Shown here: one piece after another, positions 1-8,457 of the stretch | Position numbering within the stretch: position 1 is the stretch's first letter | Layout of the letters: each line of letters begins with the position of its first letter | From: Holdemanella porci | Lineage (GTDB): Bacteria > Bacillota_I > Bacilli_A > Erysipelotrichales > Erysipelotrichaceae | Assembly (NCBI RefSeq): GCF_019052655.1 | Contig: NZ_JAHQVB010000075.1 | Coordinates: 1-8,553, forward strand | Length of the DNA stretch: 8,553 nt | Direction: 5' to 3' | Made by a program: the position numbers and the translations under genes | The notes under the pieces: model-generated | Told to the model about the DNA's origin: nothing | The model's database searches: none | The model's input: the letters and a program-made list of their open reading frames with translations, nothing else

Positions 1-25
1 TAGTTGAAGGTGCGGGCTGCCTCTT
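1..25. other. Sequence after the methylase-helicase stop, to the window edge
   Basis: Only 25 bases follow the TAA (28-26). An AAGAGG on the minus strand could serve as a weak ribosome binding site for a following gene outside the window, but nothing can be decided. No terminator hairpin is visible. Confidence 0.3.
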
Positions 26-3000
26 TTAGATTATTGAGCTTTGCCCATCGTTCAACTCCTCTTCTTTTGGAAATGGCTTTCCAACCTCTTCTTTTGCATT
101 TGCAAGCTGTTCATATACTGTTTCCAGTCTTTGTTGTGCTTCTGAAAGCTTCTCTGGATAACTGTCCAACAGATTGTTGATACGAGTAATATTTCCAAGT
201 GCATCTGCTCCAAGATGAACTTTCGAGACAGCCTCATGTTTGACAGATAGAATAAATTCTTTACTCCATCCATCAAACTGAATCCTCATATTGAATCCCT
301 GATAGTTTCCGATATCCATCGCAGCATCTACAGCTTTAATATCTTTACATACCGCCAGAAGTGCTGCTCCTGCCTCTTTCTTTTCTGTGAACTCTTTGCC
401 GCCAATCTCCATAGTAAACTGCTCTGGATCTGTGATTTTATGCTCTGAGTAATGAGCGATGTCTGCCTTGTAGCTGTCAATGATTTCTGTCAGTTTTGCA
501 ATCTGTTGTGGAAAATTCCTTGCAATATCATCTTCCAGGCGGTACTGGTTATTCATGTGGTTGGCTTTTAAAAGTTTTAATTTTGCCACATCAACATCCA
601 ATGCCATCTTCTCTTTTACTGCTGGATTTCCGGTTGCAAGAGCTTTGACCTCTGCATAGGAAAGTGCCGCTTCGTCCACATCCTCACAGCTTCGCACAGG
701 TGCTTTGCTGGTCATAATCTGAGAAATGAATTTCTGCTTGTTCTCAATCAACTGCCACATGTAGCTGTCAAATGTGGATTCAGTTACATACCGGAAGATA
801 TGAACCTTTTTATTATGATTTCCCTGACGGATAATACGCCCTTCCCTCTGTTCCAAATCAGATGGTTTCCAGCCAATATCCAGATGGTGCAACGCAATCA
901 GACGGTCCTGCACGTTGGTCCCGGCACCCATCTTTGCTGTTGAGCCAATCAAAAAACGAACCTGCCCGGATTTCACTTTTCCAAACAGCTCCGTCTTCTT
1001 TGCTTCTGTATTTGCATCATGAATAAAAGCAATCTCTTTTTCCGGTACACCTTTCGCTATCAGTTTCTGCTTCAAGTCATCATAAACATTGAAACTGCCA
1101 TCACCTTTCGGTGTGCTCAAGTCACAGAAAATCAATTGTGCAGATTTCTGTGCTGCCGTGTCTTTCCAGATCTCATAACTTTTCTCTGCACAGACTGATA
1201 TTTTGCTTTCTGGATTATCTGGCAATAATTCGTTCACCAAACGCTGATCCAATGCCAATTTTCTTCCATCATTGGTAATTTTCAGCATATTATCAACCGA
1301 AGCATCTACCCCTCCGTTTCTGACAACTTCTGCACGTTCCCCCAGACTTTCTACGATTTCTTTCTGCTGTTCCGTTGGTTTCAGCACCACTGTTTCATAT
1401 TCCGCCTCTGGCACAGGAAGCTTTAACTGATCGGAAGTCTTGATATCTGCAATCTCCTTAAACATATTCATCAGTTCCGGAATATTATAAAATCTTGCAA
1501 ATCTTGACTTTGCACGGTAGCCTGTTCCTTCTGGTGCAAGCTCAATGCTCGTGACTACCTCGCCAAAGGTGGAGGCCCAGGAATCAAACAGTCCAAGTCC
1601 CATATTTTGTAATTTGCTGTTCTGCAGATACCTCTGCATAACATACAATTCCGTCATGCTGTTGCTAATCGGTGTGCCCGTAGCAAAGGTAATGCCTTTT
1701 CCTCCGGTAATCTCATCCAGATACTGACATTTATTAAACATATCCGCCGACTTCTGTGCTTCATTCTGTGCAATCCCGGCTACATTTCTCATTTTTGTAT
1801 AAAGAAATGCGTTTTTATAACTGTGTGCTTCATCTACATATAAATGATCCACTCCCAGTTCTTCAAACGTAACTACCTGATCTTTTTTCTCTTTCTGATT
1901 CAGTTTCTCCAGCCTTGTCTGCAATGTTTTTCTTGTCTTTTCAATCTGTTTGACGGTATAACGTCCACCATCCTGTTCATACCTTGCACTCTGGATTGCC
2001 ATTTCCAGATCATCAATCTGCCTCTGAAGCATGGCTTCCTGTTTCTCATCAGAGATTGGAATACGCTCAAACTGGGAATGACCAATAATAACAGCATCGT
2101 AATTTCCCATAGCGATTCTGGCACAGAACTTCTTTCGATTTGCCGGTTCAAAATCCTTTTTCGTTGCTACCAGAATGTTCGCCCCTGGATATAACTGCAG
2201 GAATTCTGCTCCCCACTGCTCCGTCAAATGGTTTGGAACTACAAAGAGGTTTTTCTGAGATAATCCCAGACGTTTGCTCTCCATTGCCGCCGCTACCATT
2301 TCGTAAGTCTTCCCAGCTCCTACTACATGTGCCAGAAGCACATTATCACCGTATAGCTGATGTGCGACTGCATTTTTCTGATGCGGTCGAAGTTCTATTT
2401 CCGGATTCATTCCTGGGAAAGTCAGATGACTTCCATCGTATTCACGGGGACGGATACTATTAAAACGTTCATTGTACACGCTTACCAGTCTTTCTCTCCT
2501 CTGCTGATCCTTAAAAATCCAATCTTGGAATGCAGCCTTCAAAGCATCCTGCTTTTGTGATGCCAACATAGTTTCTTTTTTATTCAAAACTCGCACTTCA
2601 TCCCCATTGTCATTTACGACTTTATCATAGATTCTAACATCTTTTAGATTCAAGGTATCTTCCAGAATCCGGTAGGCATTTGCTCTCTCCGTTCCATACG
2701 TTGCATAGGCAAACGCATTTCTTGGACTGTCGGCGTTCTTTCCTGTAATCCTCCACTCACCATTTATCTCAGAGAATTTTACCTGTATTTCCTTCTGCGC
2801 AAGATACCTCGGCGTATGAAGCAGTTCCACCATAAACTCCTGATAATCCGAAGGTTCAATCCAGGTGGCTCCAATACGCACTTCAATCTCCGATGCTTCC
2901 AGATCTCTCGGCTGAACTGCCTCCAATGCACGGACATTCGGTGTGAATTCTGGATGATTCTCTGCAAAAGTTCTCGCTGTATTTAATTTATCCCTAACAT

Positions 3001-6000
3001 TTCCGGACAGATATTCATCTCCACTTTCCCACTGGTCTGTCAGTGGATTTTTGAAGATAACTCCAACCAGCTCTTCTGTGATTTTCTCTTCGGTCTTTCC
3101 GGTCAACTGTGCCATATATGGGAGATCTACTTTAGCCTTTTCATTTAGGGACAAAGCAAGTGCTTCTGTGGCTGTCTCCACACTTGTCACAGCGACCGCC
3201 TTTTTAATGGTTCGTTTGGTAAACATGTCCGCTTTCCGCTTCAATGTTCCATCTTCATTCAAGTCTTCCAGGGAACACAGCAGACAATAAGAAGAGTCAT
3301 CAGAAAATGCACGTTTGTTAGCATTACTTCCAATAACTCCATACTTTGCTGTGTAGGTATCATACACCTGATTCAGTTTTTTCTGCTGTTTCTGGATTTC
3401 TTCGTCTGTGACAAATTCTTCCATCTGCATGGCGATCAGTTCACGAACGGTATCACGGATTGCAACCATGCCTTTTACACGTTCTGCAGTGGCTGCAGGC
3501 ATTTTCACCTGATTCATCAAAGAATTGACACGGTAATATACCTGATCATCTACCACCGTATAGCTGTAATTTCGAACATTCGGATCTGCCGGAATACTCT
3601 CTGGCATCTCATCCAGTTCTGCCTCTATATCTACTGCCGCTACCATGCTTCCCTTGATGTGTTTTACAGCTTCTTGTAACTGTAATTCCAGATCAGCTCC
3701 TTCCATTGGAGCACAGGTTGTTTCCATACCATACGGACCGGACACTTCTTTCATCTCACCAAGAATCAATCCCGGATGCTGAACAAAATACTTGTTAATG
3801 GTAATCCCATTTGCATCACTCTCCAAATTCACCCAGTCTGGCATCTCTTTTGTGAAACTCTCACGCTTCTGGAAAAACAAAATATCAGCACTGACTTCTG
3901 TTCCTGCATTTGCCTTAAAAGCTGTGTTCGGCAGTCGGATTGCCCCCAGCAAGTCTGCACGCTCTGCCAAATATTTCCGGACTTCCGGTGATGCCTTGTC
4001 CATAGTTCCCTTTGTTGTGATCAACGCAGCTACACCACCTGGACGTAACTGATCTATAGTCTTGGCAAGAAAGTAATCATGAATCATAAAATTGTAGCGG
4101 TCATACTGACGGTCATTGACCTTATATGCACCGAATGGCACATTTCCGATTGCCACGTCAAAGAAATCATTGGGATAATCCGTCTTCTCAAAGCCTTTGA
4201 TCTGGATATTGGCATCTGGATAGAGAAGTTTAGCAATTCTGCCACTGATGCTGTCCAGTTCCACTCCATAGAGTTTGGACTGGTTTAGATTCTCTGGAAG
4301 CTTTCCAAAGAAGTTCCCGACTCCCATAGATGGCTCCAGGATATTTCCCTTTGTAAATCCCAGATTCTCCAACACCTGATACATACTTTCAATCACAATC
4401 GGCTGTGTATAATGAGCATTTAATGTGGAAGCTCTGGCTGCAGCATATTCTTCCGGTGTAAGGACGGTCTTTAATTCCAGATATTCTGTCTCCCATGCAG
4501 ATTTTGTCTCATCAAATGCATCTGCAAGACCTCCCCAGCCAACGTACCTGGATAAGATTTCCTGTTCTTCCGGTGTTGCATTGCGATTCTCATCCTCACA
4601 TTTCTTTAACAACTGGATAGCCATGATATTGGCACGGAACTTTTCTTTTGCTGTACCCTGTCCAAGCTCATCATCTGTGATGCGGAAGTTCGTTGCTGGA
4701 ATCGTTTCTGATATTCCGTTAATCTCTTCCAAAGATTCTTTTTCTTCCGATACCTCAACTTCTCCAGATAATTCTTTTTCTTTTTTATCATAATCTGTCC
4801 ACACACGTTGAGAAATAGCAGTAAAATACAAGGACTCTTCCTCCATAATTTCTTCCCTGATTTCCCGTAATTCATCTAAAGTATCCGCATTTACAGTTTT
4901 GTTGTGATAATGATAATAAAGTACTTCTTGTCCGAGTTTTACATCCAGACGTTCCAATTCTTGTGTTGACATTCGATTCCAAATATCATCTTTTTCCGTA
5001 TGAATCGTGAAACCTTCTCCATCATCATGATATTCTAATGTGTATTGAAGTCGATTCGCTTCTCCCTTAACTTTGCAATCAAAATCGTGGATTTTTGTTC
5101 TGGTACCAGACATATATTCTGAATCAACTAATCGCAAATCAGTTATATCTTCCGCTGTCAAAGTATCCTGCTCCAGCTGTTCTCCTAACATCTGCTGTGC
5201 TTCTTCCAAATCTGCCAGTCTTTGTGCTTCCTGTCGTTCTTCGTACTTTTCCATTTCTTCCGGTGACAAATAATCATCTGTGCGGATTAACTGGCGAACA
5301 CGTTCTGCAACCTTGTTCCACTTTAATAAAACTTCTACCTCTGGACTGCCAATTTTCCCTTTTGCAAGTTTTAATCCTTTTGCATCATGGGATGCGTCGG
5401 AAGCATCTGCTCCTGGTATTCCGGGTGAAGAACCACCTGTTCCATATTCATTTTTCAGGAACTCAGCTGCATCTTTCATATCATGGTGCTCCATGAAATA
5501 CTCATAGATTCGGTTACGTCCTCCGGCAGTAATACCGCCTCTTCTTAACACTGCATCAATTTCATCCTGTGTGATAAAGGATAGTGCCGGACGTTCGACC
5601 GTAAATTTCTGGTCTACCCAGGAACGCTCCCTCTGAAGATCCTGAAAGCGTTGGAAATATTCCGGATTATGCTGAATCTCCCAGCGGTAATAATCTCCCG
5701 GATTCTCATCCATATATTTCTGCAGCCATTCAAAACGATAGACAATCGCATCTGCTTCCTCTTGATCTGTCCATGCTCCACTCACTACATCCTGCCAGTC
5801 TGAATATGATTGTTTCTTTTCCCAGTTTCTGCAAGTATCCCGAAAATGAAGTGCAAGAAGATTGGTCATTTCTTCCTGCTCCTGTTCAATGGCATTATTG
5901 GAAATCAAATTATCCACGTAATTTCCATCCTCATACATATCCCGAATTCTGTTCGCTGCTTCTTCCCACGTAACCATGCGGTCAAAGTTTCTTCTGGCAG

Positions 6001-7522
6001 AGTCCCCTCGCCGGATACGGATACCATCATTGTCATACCAGATACTGATTTTCTGACCATCTATGGTAAATCCTTTGCCACCAGTTCCATATTCATCTTT
6101 CAGAAAACTCCGCATTTCTTCATTATCCAGACCTTCAATCAGTCTTGCTGTAATATGAAACAGTGTATTTTTCTGTCCGCTTCCCGTGCGGAGAATATCA
6201 TTTACCACTTCATCGGAAATAAGAAAAGCGGCTGGCTGTTCCAATGCAGCTGCCGCTTTCCTTATTTCTCCTAACTGTTCCTCTTCTGTTGGGAACAGAC
6301 TTAACTGTAAATAATCTCCTGAATCACCAGCTCCTCTGCCTGTGCCTTGATCTGGTTCATGTGTCTGGTCCATGCCATCCCGTCTGCCATTTTGTCCGGT
6401 GCCGGATCTTTCTCCAGAAGTTCGTTCATCAGGTCGTCTACTCTCTGTCTTGCCTGGCTGTCGATCTCCATCAGATGACTGTCCAGACGGTTCTGCAGTG
6501 TCAGAATGTTGAACCTGGCTACCTTGTGATTTCTCAGATACTCTTTCCGCATCATTCCGTACTTGCCGATGGTTCCTCTCGTCTCTTCCAGGCTGATATC
6601 TGGAATCTGATACTCTCCGTTCTGGCTGTAACTGATCTCTCTCATAGTCTGTTTCCTCCTTTTTTTCTTCTCTATCTTCTGTGTTATCTGTATTGCTTTC
6701 GCGAATTAACGTGTTAAATTCATTATAAGCTACTTCTTTTTCTTTTGCAACCGTTTTCAGGTCATTTTCCAGATCATTCAGAACATATCGTCCAATCTGC
6801 ATCAGAACTGGTCTGCTGATCTCGTTGACTGCACTTCCCAGATGTCCTAATACTTTCAGCTGATTGAAGTCCGTAATATGCCGAAAATCCTCTGCATCCA
6901 GATATTCCTGTACATCCAGTCCACACCTGTTTAGTAATACATACCAGACACTATTGGTCATCAGTTCCCGGAATTCTACTTCCTGATTCTGTTCGTCCAG
7001 TTCTTCCAAAAATGTCCCTGTCACATCCAGTCTCAGTTCTTCCAATGCATCTGGAAGCCATTCCTGCATACTCTCCTTCGCTGCCTGATGCAGACTTTCA
7101 GCAAGTCCTCCTTCTGTATCTTCCAGTGATAACTGCTCCTGCAGATAATCTGCCACCAGATGTTCTCCTTCTACTGGAAGATTCCATAACTGAGGATCCT
7201 TTCCAAGATTCCGCACTTTATAAGTGTCCTGCACATCAAATACATACCGAAGTTTTGTTTTCGGTCCGGAAGTATTGTCAATCAAGGCAATCCCCTTAGA
7301 TCCCTTTTTGATCCATCGGTACATCTTCTGATTCCAGATTTCCATGGATGCTACGGCAGTTGCTTCCGGTCGCTGTGCATAAATTAAAAGCTGTTCTGGA
7401 AAAGTGTATTTGTACAGTCTGGATGCAGTGTTTAGGAACCGCATCCATTCCTGCGGACTGGCAGCTACATCTTTTGCCACCTCTTCCGTCAGCTGTTCCA
7501 TTGCATATAATTTATTTGCCAT
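26..7522 (-). CDS. Giant ICE-encoded ArdC-like / N6-adenine methyltransferase / SNF2-type helicase fusion protein
   Basis: A 2498-residue cytoplasmic DNA-modifying and DNA-translocating protein. Residues 1-100 resemble the ArdC ssDNA-binding domain (LLIYAQRP at 45-52, [11 protein letters not shown] at 70-80). Residues 293-408 are a disordered Arg/Gly/Asp/Ser/Gln linker. A module carrying FLK(D/N)EYGTGG occurs twice (about 435-540 and 650-752). The methyltransferase starts near [11 protein letters not shown] (993-1003), with SAM-binding motif [10 protein letters not shown] from 1063 and catalytic motif IV NVPF at 1127-1130, a variant of NPPF/Y. The helicase has Walker A VVGAGKT ending at 1739, DEAH at 1897-1900, [10 protein letters not shown] at 1946-1955 and motif [12 protein letters not shown] at 2225-2234. 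All catalytic motifs look intact. The ATG is supported by an AAAAGGAG site six bases upstream. Such proteins are common in Firmicutes conjugative elements and resemble phage P1 DarB in layout. A role in protecting transferred DNA from restriction is inferred, not shown. No nuclease motif was seen. The last seven residues may be altered by a frameshift. Confidence 0.93.
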   Translation of the reverse strand: MANKLYAMEQLTEEVAKDVAASPQEWMRFLNTASRLYKYTFPEQLLIYAQRPEATAVASMEIWNQKMYRWIKKGSKGIALIDNTSGPKTKLRYVFDVQDTYKVRNLGKDPQLWNLPVEGEHLVADYLQEQLSLEDTEGGLAESLHQAAKESMQEWLPDALEELRLDVTGTFLEELDEQNQEVEFRELMTNSVWYVLLNRCGLDVQEYLDAEDFRHITDFNQLKVLGHLGSAVNEISRPVLMQIGRYVLNDLENDLKTVAKEKEVAYNEFNTLIRESNTDNTEDREEKKEETDYERDQLQPERRVSDSRYQPGRDERNHRQVRNDAERVSEKSQGSQVQHSDTAEPSGQSSDGDRQPGKTESRRPDERTSGERSGTGQNGRRDGMDQTHEPDQGTGRGAGDSGDYLQLSLFPTEEEQLGEIRKAAAALEQPAAFLISDEVVNDILRTGSGQKNTLFHITARLIEGLDNEEMRSFLKDEYGTGGKGFTIDGQKISIWYDNDGIRIRRGDSARRNFDRMVTWEEAANRIRDMYEDGNYVDNLISNNAIEQEQEEMTNLLALHFRDTCRNWEKKQSYSDWQDVVSGAWTDQEEADAIVYRFEWLQKYMDENPGDYYRWEIQHNPEYFQRFQDLQRERSWVDQKFTVERPALSFITQDEIDAVLRRGGITAGGRNRIYEYFMEHHDMKDAAEFLKNEYGTGGSSPGIPGADASDASHDAKGLKLAKGKIGSPEVEVLLKWNKVAERVRQLIRTDDYLSPEEMEKYEERQEAQRLADLEEAQQMLGEQLEQDTLTAEDITDLRLVDSEYMSGTRTKIHDFDCKVKGEANRLQYTLEYHDDGEGFTIHTEKDDIWNRMSTQELERLDVKLGQEVLYYHYHNKTVNADTLDELREIREEIMEEESLYFTAISQRVWTDYDKKEKELSGEVEVSEEKESLEEINGISETIPATNFRITDDELGQGTAKEKFRANIMAIQLLKKCEDENRNATPEEQEILSRYVGWGGLADAFDETKSAWETEYLELKTVLTPEEYAAARASTLNAHYTQPIVIESMYQVLENLGFTKGNILEPSMGVGNFFGKLPENLNQSKLYGVELDSISGRIAKLLYPDANIQIKGFEKTDYPNDFFDVAIGNVPFGAYKVNDRQYDRYNFMIHDYFLAKTIDQLRPGGVAALITTKGTMDKASPEVRKYLAERADLLGAIRLPNTAFKANAGTEVSADILFFQKRESFTKEMPDWVNLESDANGITINKYFVQHPGLILGEMKEVSGPYGMETTCAPMEGADLELQLQEAVKHIKGSMVAAVDIEAELDEMPESIPADPNVRNYSYTVVDDQVYYRVNSLMNQVKMPAATAERVKGMVAIRDTVRELIAMQMEEFVTDEEIQKQQKKLNQVYDTYTAKYGVIGSNANKRAFSDDSSYCLLCSLEDLNEDGTLKRKADMFTKRTIKKAVAVTSVETATEALALSLNEKAKVDLPYMAQLTGKTEEKITEELVGVIFKNPLTDQWESGDEYLSGNVRDKLNTARTFAENHPEFTPNVRALEAVQPRDLEASEIEVRIGATWIEPSDYQEFMVELLHTPRYLAQKEIQVKFSEINGEWRITGKNADSPRNAFAYATYGTERANAYRILEDTLNLKDVRIYDKVVNDNGDEVRVLNKKETMLASQKQDALKAAFQDWIFKDQQRRERLVSVYNERFNSIRPREYDGSHLTFPGMNPEIELRPHQKNAVAHQLYGDNVLLAHVVGAGKTYEMVAAAMESKRLGLSQKNLFVVPNHLTEQWGAEFLQLYPGANILVATKKDFEPANRKKFCARIAMGNYDAVIIGHSQFERIPISDEKQEAMLQRQIDDLEMAIQSARYEQDGGRYTVKQIEKTRKTLQTRLEKLNQKEKKDQVVTFEELGVDHLYVDEAHSYKNAFLYTKMRNVAGIAQNEAQKSADMFNKCQYLDEITGGKGITFATGTPISNSMTELYVMQRYLQNSKLQNMGLGLFDSWASTFGEVVTSIELAPEGTGYRAKSRFARFYNIPELMNMFKEIADIKTSDQLKLPVPEAEYETVVLKPTEQQKEIVESLGERAEVVRNGGVDASVDNMLKITNDGRKLALDQRLVNELLPDNPESKISVCAEKSYEIWKDTAAQKSAQLIFCDLSTPKGDGSFNVYDDLKQKLIAKGVPEKEIAFIHDANTEAKKTELFGKVKSGQVRFLIGSTAKMGAGTNVQDRLIALHHLDIGWKPSDLEQREGRIIRQGNHNKKVHIFRYVTESTFDSYMWQLIENKQKFISQIMTSKAPVRSCEDVDEAALSYAEVKALATGNPAVKEKMALDVDVAKLKLLKANHMNNQYRLEDDIARNFPQQIAKLTEIIDSYKADIAHYSEHKITDPEQFTMEIGGKEFTEKKEAGAALLAVCKDIKAVDAAMDIGNYQGFNMRIQFDGWSKEFILSVKHEAVSKVHLGADALGNITRINNLLDSYPEKLSEAQQRLETVYEQLANAKEEVGKPFPKEEELNDGQSSII
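5267..5575 (-). repeat. Duplicated protein module, copy 2 (residues about 650-752)
   Basis: Begins [13 protein letters not shown], followed by [22 protein letters not shown] at residues 688-697, a more divergent Gly/Ser/Ala/Asp-rich loop, [18 protein letters not shown] and DDYLS. It sits 215 residues after copy 1. The beta segment is shorter and less well kept than in copy 1, suggesting an old internal duplication followed by divergence. Confidence 0.62.
5903..6220 (-). repeat. Duplicated protein module, copy 1 (residues about 435-540)
   Basis: Begins [13 protein letters not shown], followed by a helical segment, [10 protein letters not shown] at residues 473-482, a beta-rich stretch ([12 protein letters not shown]) and a helix with [11 protein letters not shown]. 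The same order recurs in copy 2. The core motif is encoded by nearly the same bases in both copies (about 26 of 30 identical by eye). The function of the module is unknown to me; it is typical of this protein family. Confidence 0.65.
6301..6645 (-). CDS. tnpV: TnpV-like protein encoded in the +1 frame inside the methylase-helicase gene
   Basis: A 114-residue protein lying entirely within the larger gene, same strand, +1 frame. Its sequence matches my memory of the TnpV family (named from clostridial Tn4451/Tn4453, common in Firmicutes ICEs): a family-like start ([16 protein letters not shown]), a [13 protein letters not shown] segment at 29-41, a helical middle, and a C-terminus with [16 protein letters not shown] followed by LVIQEIIYS. 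The length, about 114, is normal for the family, and the first and last residues align with those of stand-alone relatives, so it looks complete. Its ATG follows AAAGGAGG by nine bases. The same DNA encodes only a low-complexity linker in the big frame, so the constraint probably comes from this gene. TnpV has no established biochemical role that I can state; the name reflects its transposon origin. An accidental open frame is unlikely given both family similarity and a strong ribosome binding site. Confidence 0.83.
   Translation of the reverse strand: MREISYSQNGEYQIPDISLEETRGTIGKYGMMRKEYLRNHKVARFNILTLQNRLDSHLMEIDSQARQRVDDLMNELLEKDPAPDKMADGMAWTRHMNQIKAQAEELVIQEIIYS
6655..6662 (-). promoter_or_regulatory. 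Internal Shine-Dalgarno site for the nested tnpV
   Basis: The minus strand reads AAAGGAGG here, a full complement of the 16S rRNA 3' end, with nine bases before the ATG at 6645. In the big gene the same bases are ordinary Lys-Glu codons. A strong site this well placed inside a coding sequence supports independent initiation of the nested frame. It may also pause ribosomes translating the large protein. Confidence 0.8.
6659..6666 (-). other. A7 run with in-frame A AAA AAG slippery heptamer
   Basis: The large gene reads GAA AAA AAG GAG at this point, giving seven consecutive A residues and a heptamer phased exactly like the dnaX -1 frameshift site. A -1 slip would add Gly-Gly-Asn-Arg-Leu and stop at a TGA (6644-6642) that overlaps the tnpV ATG as ATGA. 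A +1 shift would fuse the N-terminal ~290 residues to TnpV. The heptamer directly abuts the Shine-Dalgarno sequence; in dnaX the stimulatory Shine-Dalgarno lies about ten bases upstream of the heptamer instead. I did not identify a convincing downstream stem. Actual slippage is unproven. Confidence 0.4.
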
Positions 7523-7528
7523 GCGCTA

Positions 7529-7536
7529 CTCCTTTT
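7529..7536 (-). promoter_or_regulatory. Ribosome binding site of the methylase-helicase gene
   Basis: The minus strand reads AAAAGGAG, six bases before the ATG at 7522. It fixes the start of the 2498-residue protein. No separate promoter is evident in the 68-base gap, so the gene is probably cotranscribed with the upstream DUF5688 gene. Confidence 0.8.
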
Positions 7537-7546
7537 CATAAAATCA

Positions 7547-7567
7547 GGGACTGCTTAGCACAGTCCC
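7547..7567 (-). terminator. Intergenic hairpin, possible weak terminator or attenuator
   Basis: On the minus strand GGGACTG, a seven-base loop and CAGTCCC form a perfect 7-bp stem, followed by TGATTTTATG. It lies between the DUF5688 stop (7593-7591) and the ribosome binding site of the next gene. The U-tract is short and interrupted, so full termination is doubtful. Partial attenuation, mRNA processing or 3'-end protection of the upstream message are alternatives. The stem is clear; its role is inferred. Confidence 0.5.
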
Positions 7568-7590
7568 CTTAAAATCATCGTTGCTTCTCT

Positions 7591-8457
7591 TTATAATGCT
7601 GTGGCAAGATCTTTTGACTTATTCTTCGGCACTTTCTCTGCTTCTTTTGCCTTGATCTCTGCCTTGGCTTTCTCCAGCTTTCCGTGTATTCCTCCTTTGG
7701 CTTCTTTTTTTACAGCTGTTTTTTCTGCTTCTTTTGCTTTTTCTAGCCGTGCTTCCCTGCGTTCAGCATTTTCCATGACTGCTGTCTTTCCATCACAGAA
7801 CTGAACCTTATCTGACAGCTGTTCCTCTCTTTCTACCTGTGTCTCATTGACTTCTTTTACCATCGCATTTAGTTCCGGGACCTGAAAAATTCCGTTATCA
7901 GGGAGAATCAGCACTTCATGAATGGAAGATGGGATGACAAAATAATCACTACCCAGGCATTCCCCAATCTGTTTACGAATATCTTCCTGCAGTAACAGGG
8001 AAGCTCCATTCATCTTAGCTTTGTTTGTCAGACAGAACATTGGGTTTTCCATGGCTTCCATATCCATTTTTTCATTCAGCAGGTTTTCTGGTTCTTCACC
8101 AAAAATCGTAGATTTGATAATCTCATTCATATCCATAAGTGTGACACCACGTTTTCGGTCTGCCACCATCGCATCCGCTTGAATCTGTTCGGCAGATACT
8201 CCCCACTCGTTCATCAGAGAAACAGTTACCGGAATACTGCTGATCCCTTCTCCATTTTCCTCCAGATTTACTGCATAATAAGCTGCAAAATCTCCGTGTT
8301 CTGTGACTACTTTATCTGCAAGAAGATCGGTATTCCATTCCTTATCACAAATTCTCATCTGTAATTTGTCCTTCATCTTTTCATAATCCAGAATATCTGG
8401 AACTCCCATATCAAAAAATTCTGCTTTTCCCTGTGCCTCAATACGCATATCAGCCAC
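7591..8457 (-). CDS. DUF5688-family protein, probably lacking its N-terminus, with a charged C-terminal tail
   Basis: A 288-codon frame from a GTG; the protein family is recognised from memory as DUF5688, a Firmicutes family of unknown function common on conjugative elements. Family-like segments include PMFCLTNKAKMNGAS (residues 139-153) and GSDYFVIPSSIHEVLILP (169-186). From about residue 230 to the end the protein becomes a Lys/Glu/Ala-rich, probably helical tail (RREARLEKAKEAEKTAVKK), longer than I expect for the family. No signal peptide or membrane segment is seen. The GTG at 8457 and the ATG at 8448 both lack a ribosome binding site, and in-frame similarity appears to continue upstream to 8520, where a TAG blocks it. 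The gene may therefore be frameshifted or decayed. It lies 68 bases before the methylase-helicase gene on the same strand. Confidence 0.72.
   Translation of the reverse strand: MADMRIEAQGKAEFFDMGVPDILDYEKMKDKLQMRICDKEWNTDLLADKVVTEHGDFAAYYAVNLEENGEGISSIPVTVSLMNEWGVSAEQIQADAMVADRKRGVTLMDMNEIIKSTIFGEEPENLLNEKMDMEAMENPMFCLTNKAKMNGASLLLQEDIRKQIGECLGSDYFVIPSSIHEVLILPDNGIFQVPELNAMVKEVNETQVEREEQLSDKVQFCDGKTAVMENAERREARLEKAKEAEKTAVKKEAKGGIHGKLEKAKAEIKAKEAEKVPKNKSKDLATAL

Noticed and set aside
4606..4875. 89-codon alternative minus-strand frame inside the big gene
   Set aside because: Unlike the nested tnpV it shows no family resemblance; I treat it as a shadow frame over an acidic linker.
5810..6274. 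154-codon plus-strand frame with hydrophobic stretches
   Set aside because: Antisense to conserved protein-coding sequence (duplicated module copy 1), with no recognisable domain.
6244..6717. 157-codon open frame on the plus strand opposite the nested tnpV
   Set aside because: Leucine/cysteine-rich antisense shadow of a region already constrained in two minus-strand frames; no ribosome binding site or family resemblance.
6685..6717. TTAACA with a 17-base gap to AATACA, and a TTAAC-GT-GTTAA inverted repeat (6706-6717), as a promoter or operator for tnpV
   Set aside because: The -10 match is only three of six and the inverted repeat is short and AT-rich; both can arise by chance within coding sequence. 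Worth only a 5'-end mapping check.
7601..7804. 67-codon plus-strand frame rich in Phe, Ser and Ala
   Set aside because: Antisense of the Lys/Glu/Ala-rich tail of the DUF5688 protein; its composition follows directly from that repetitive tail.
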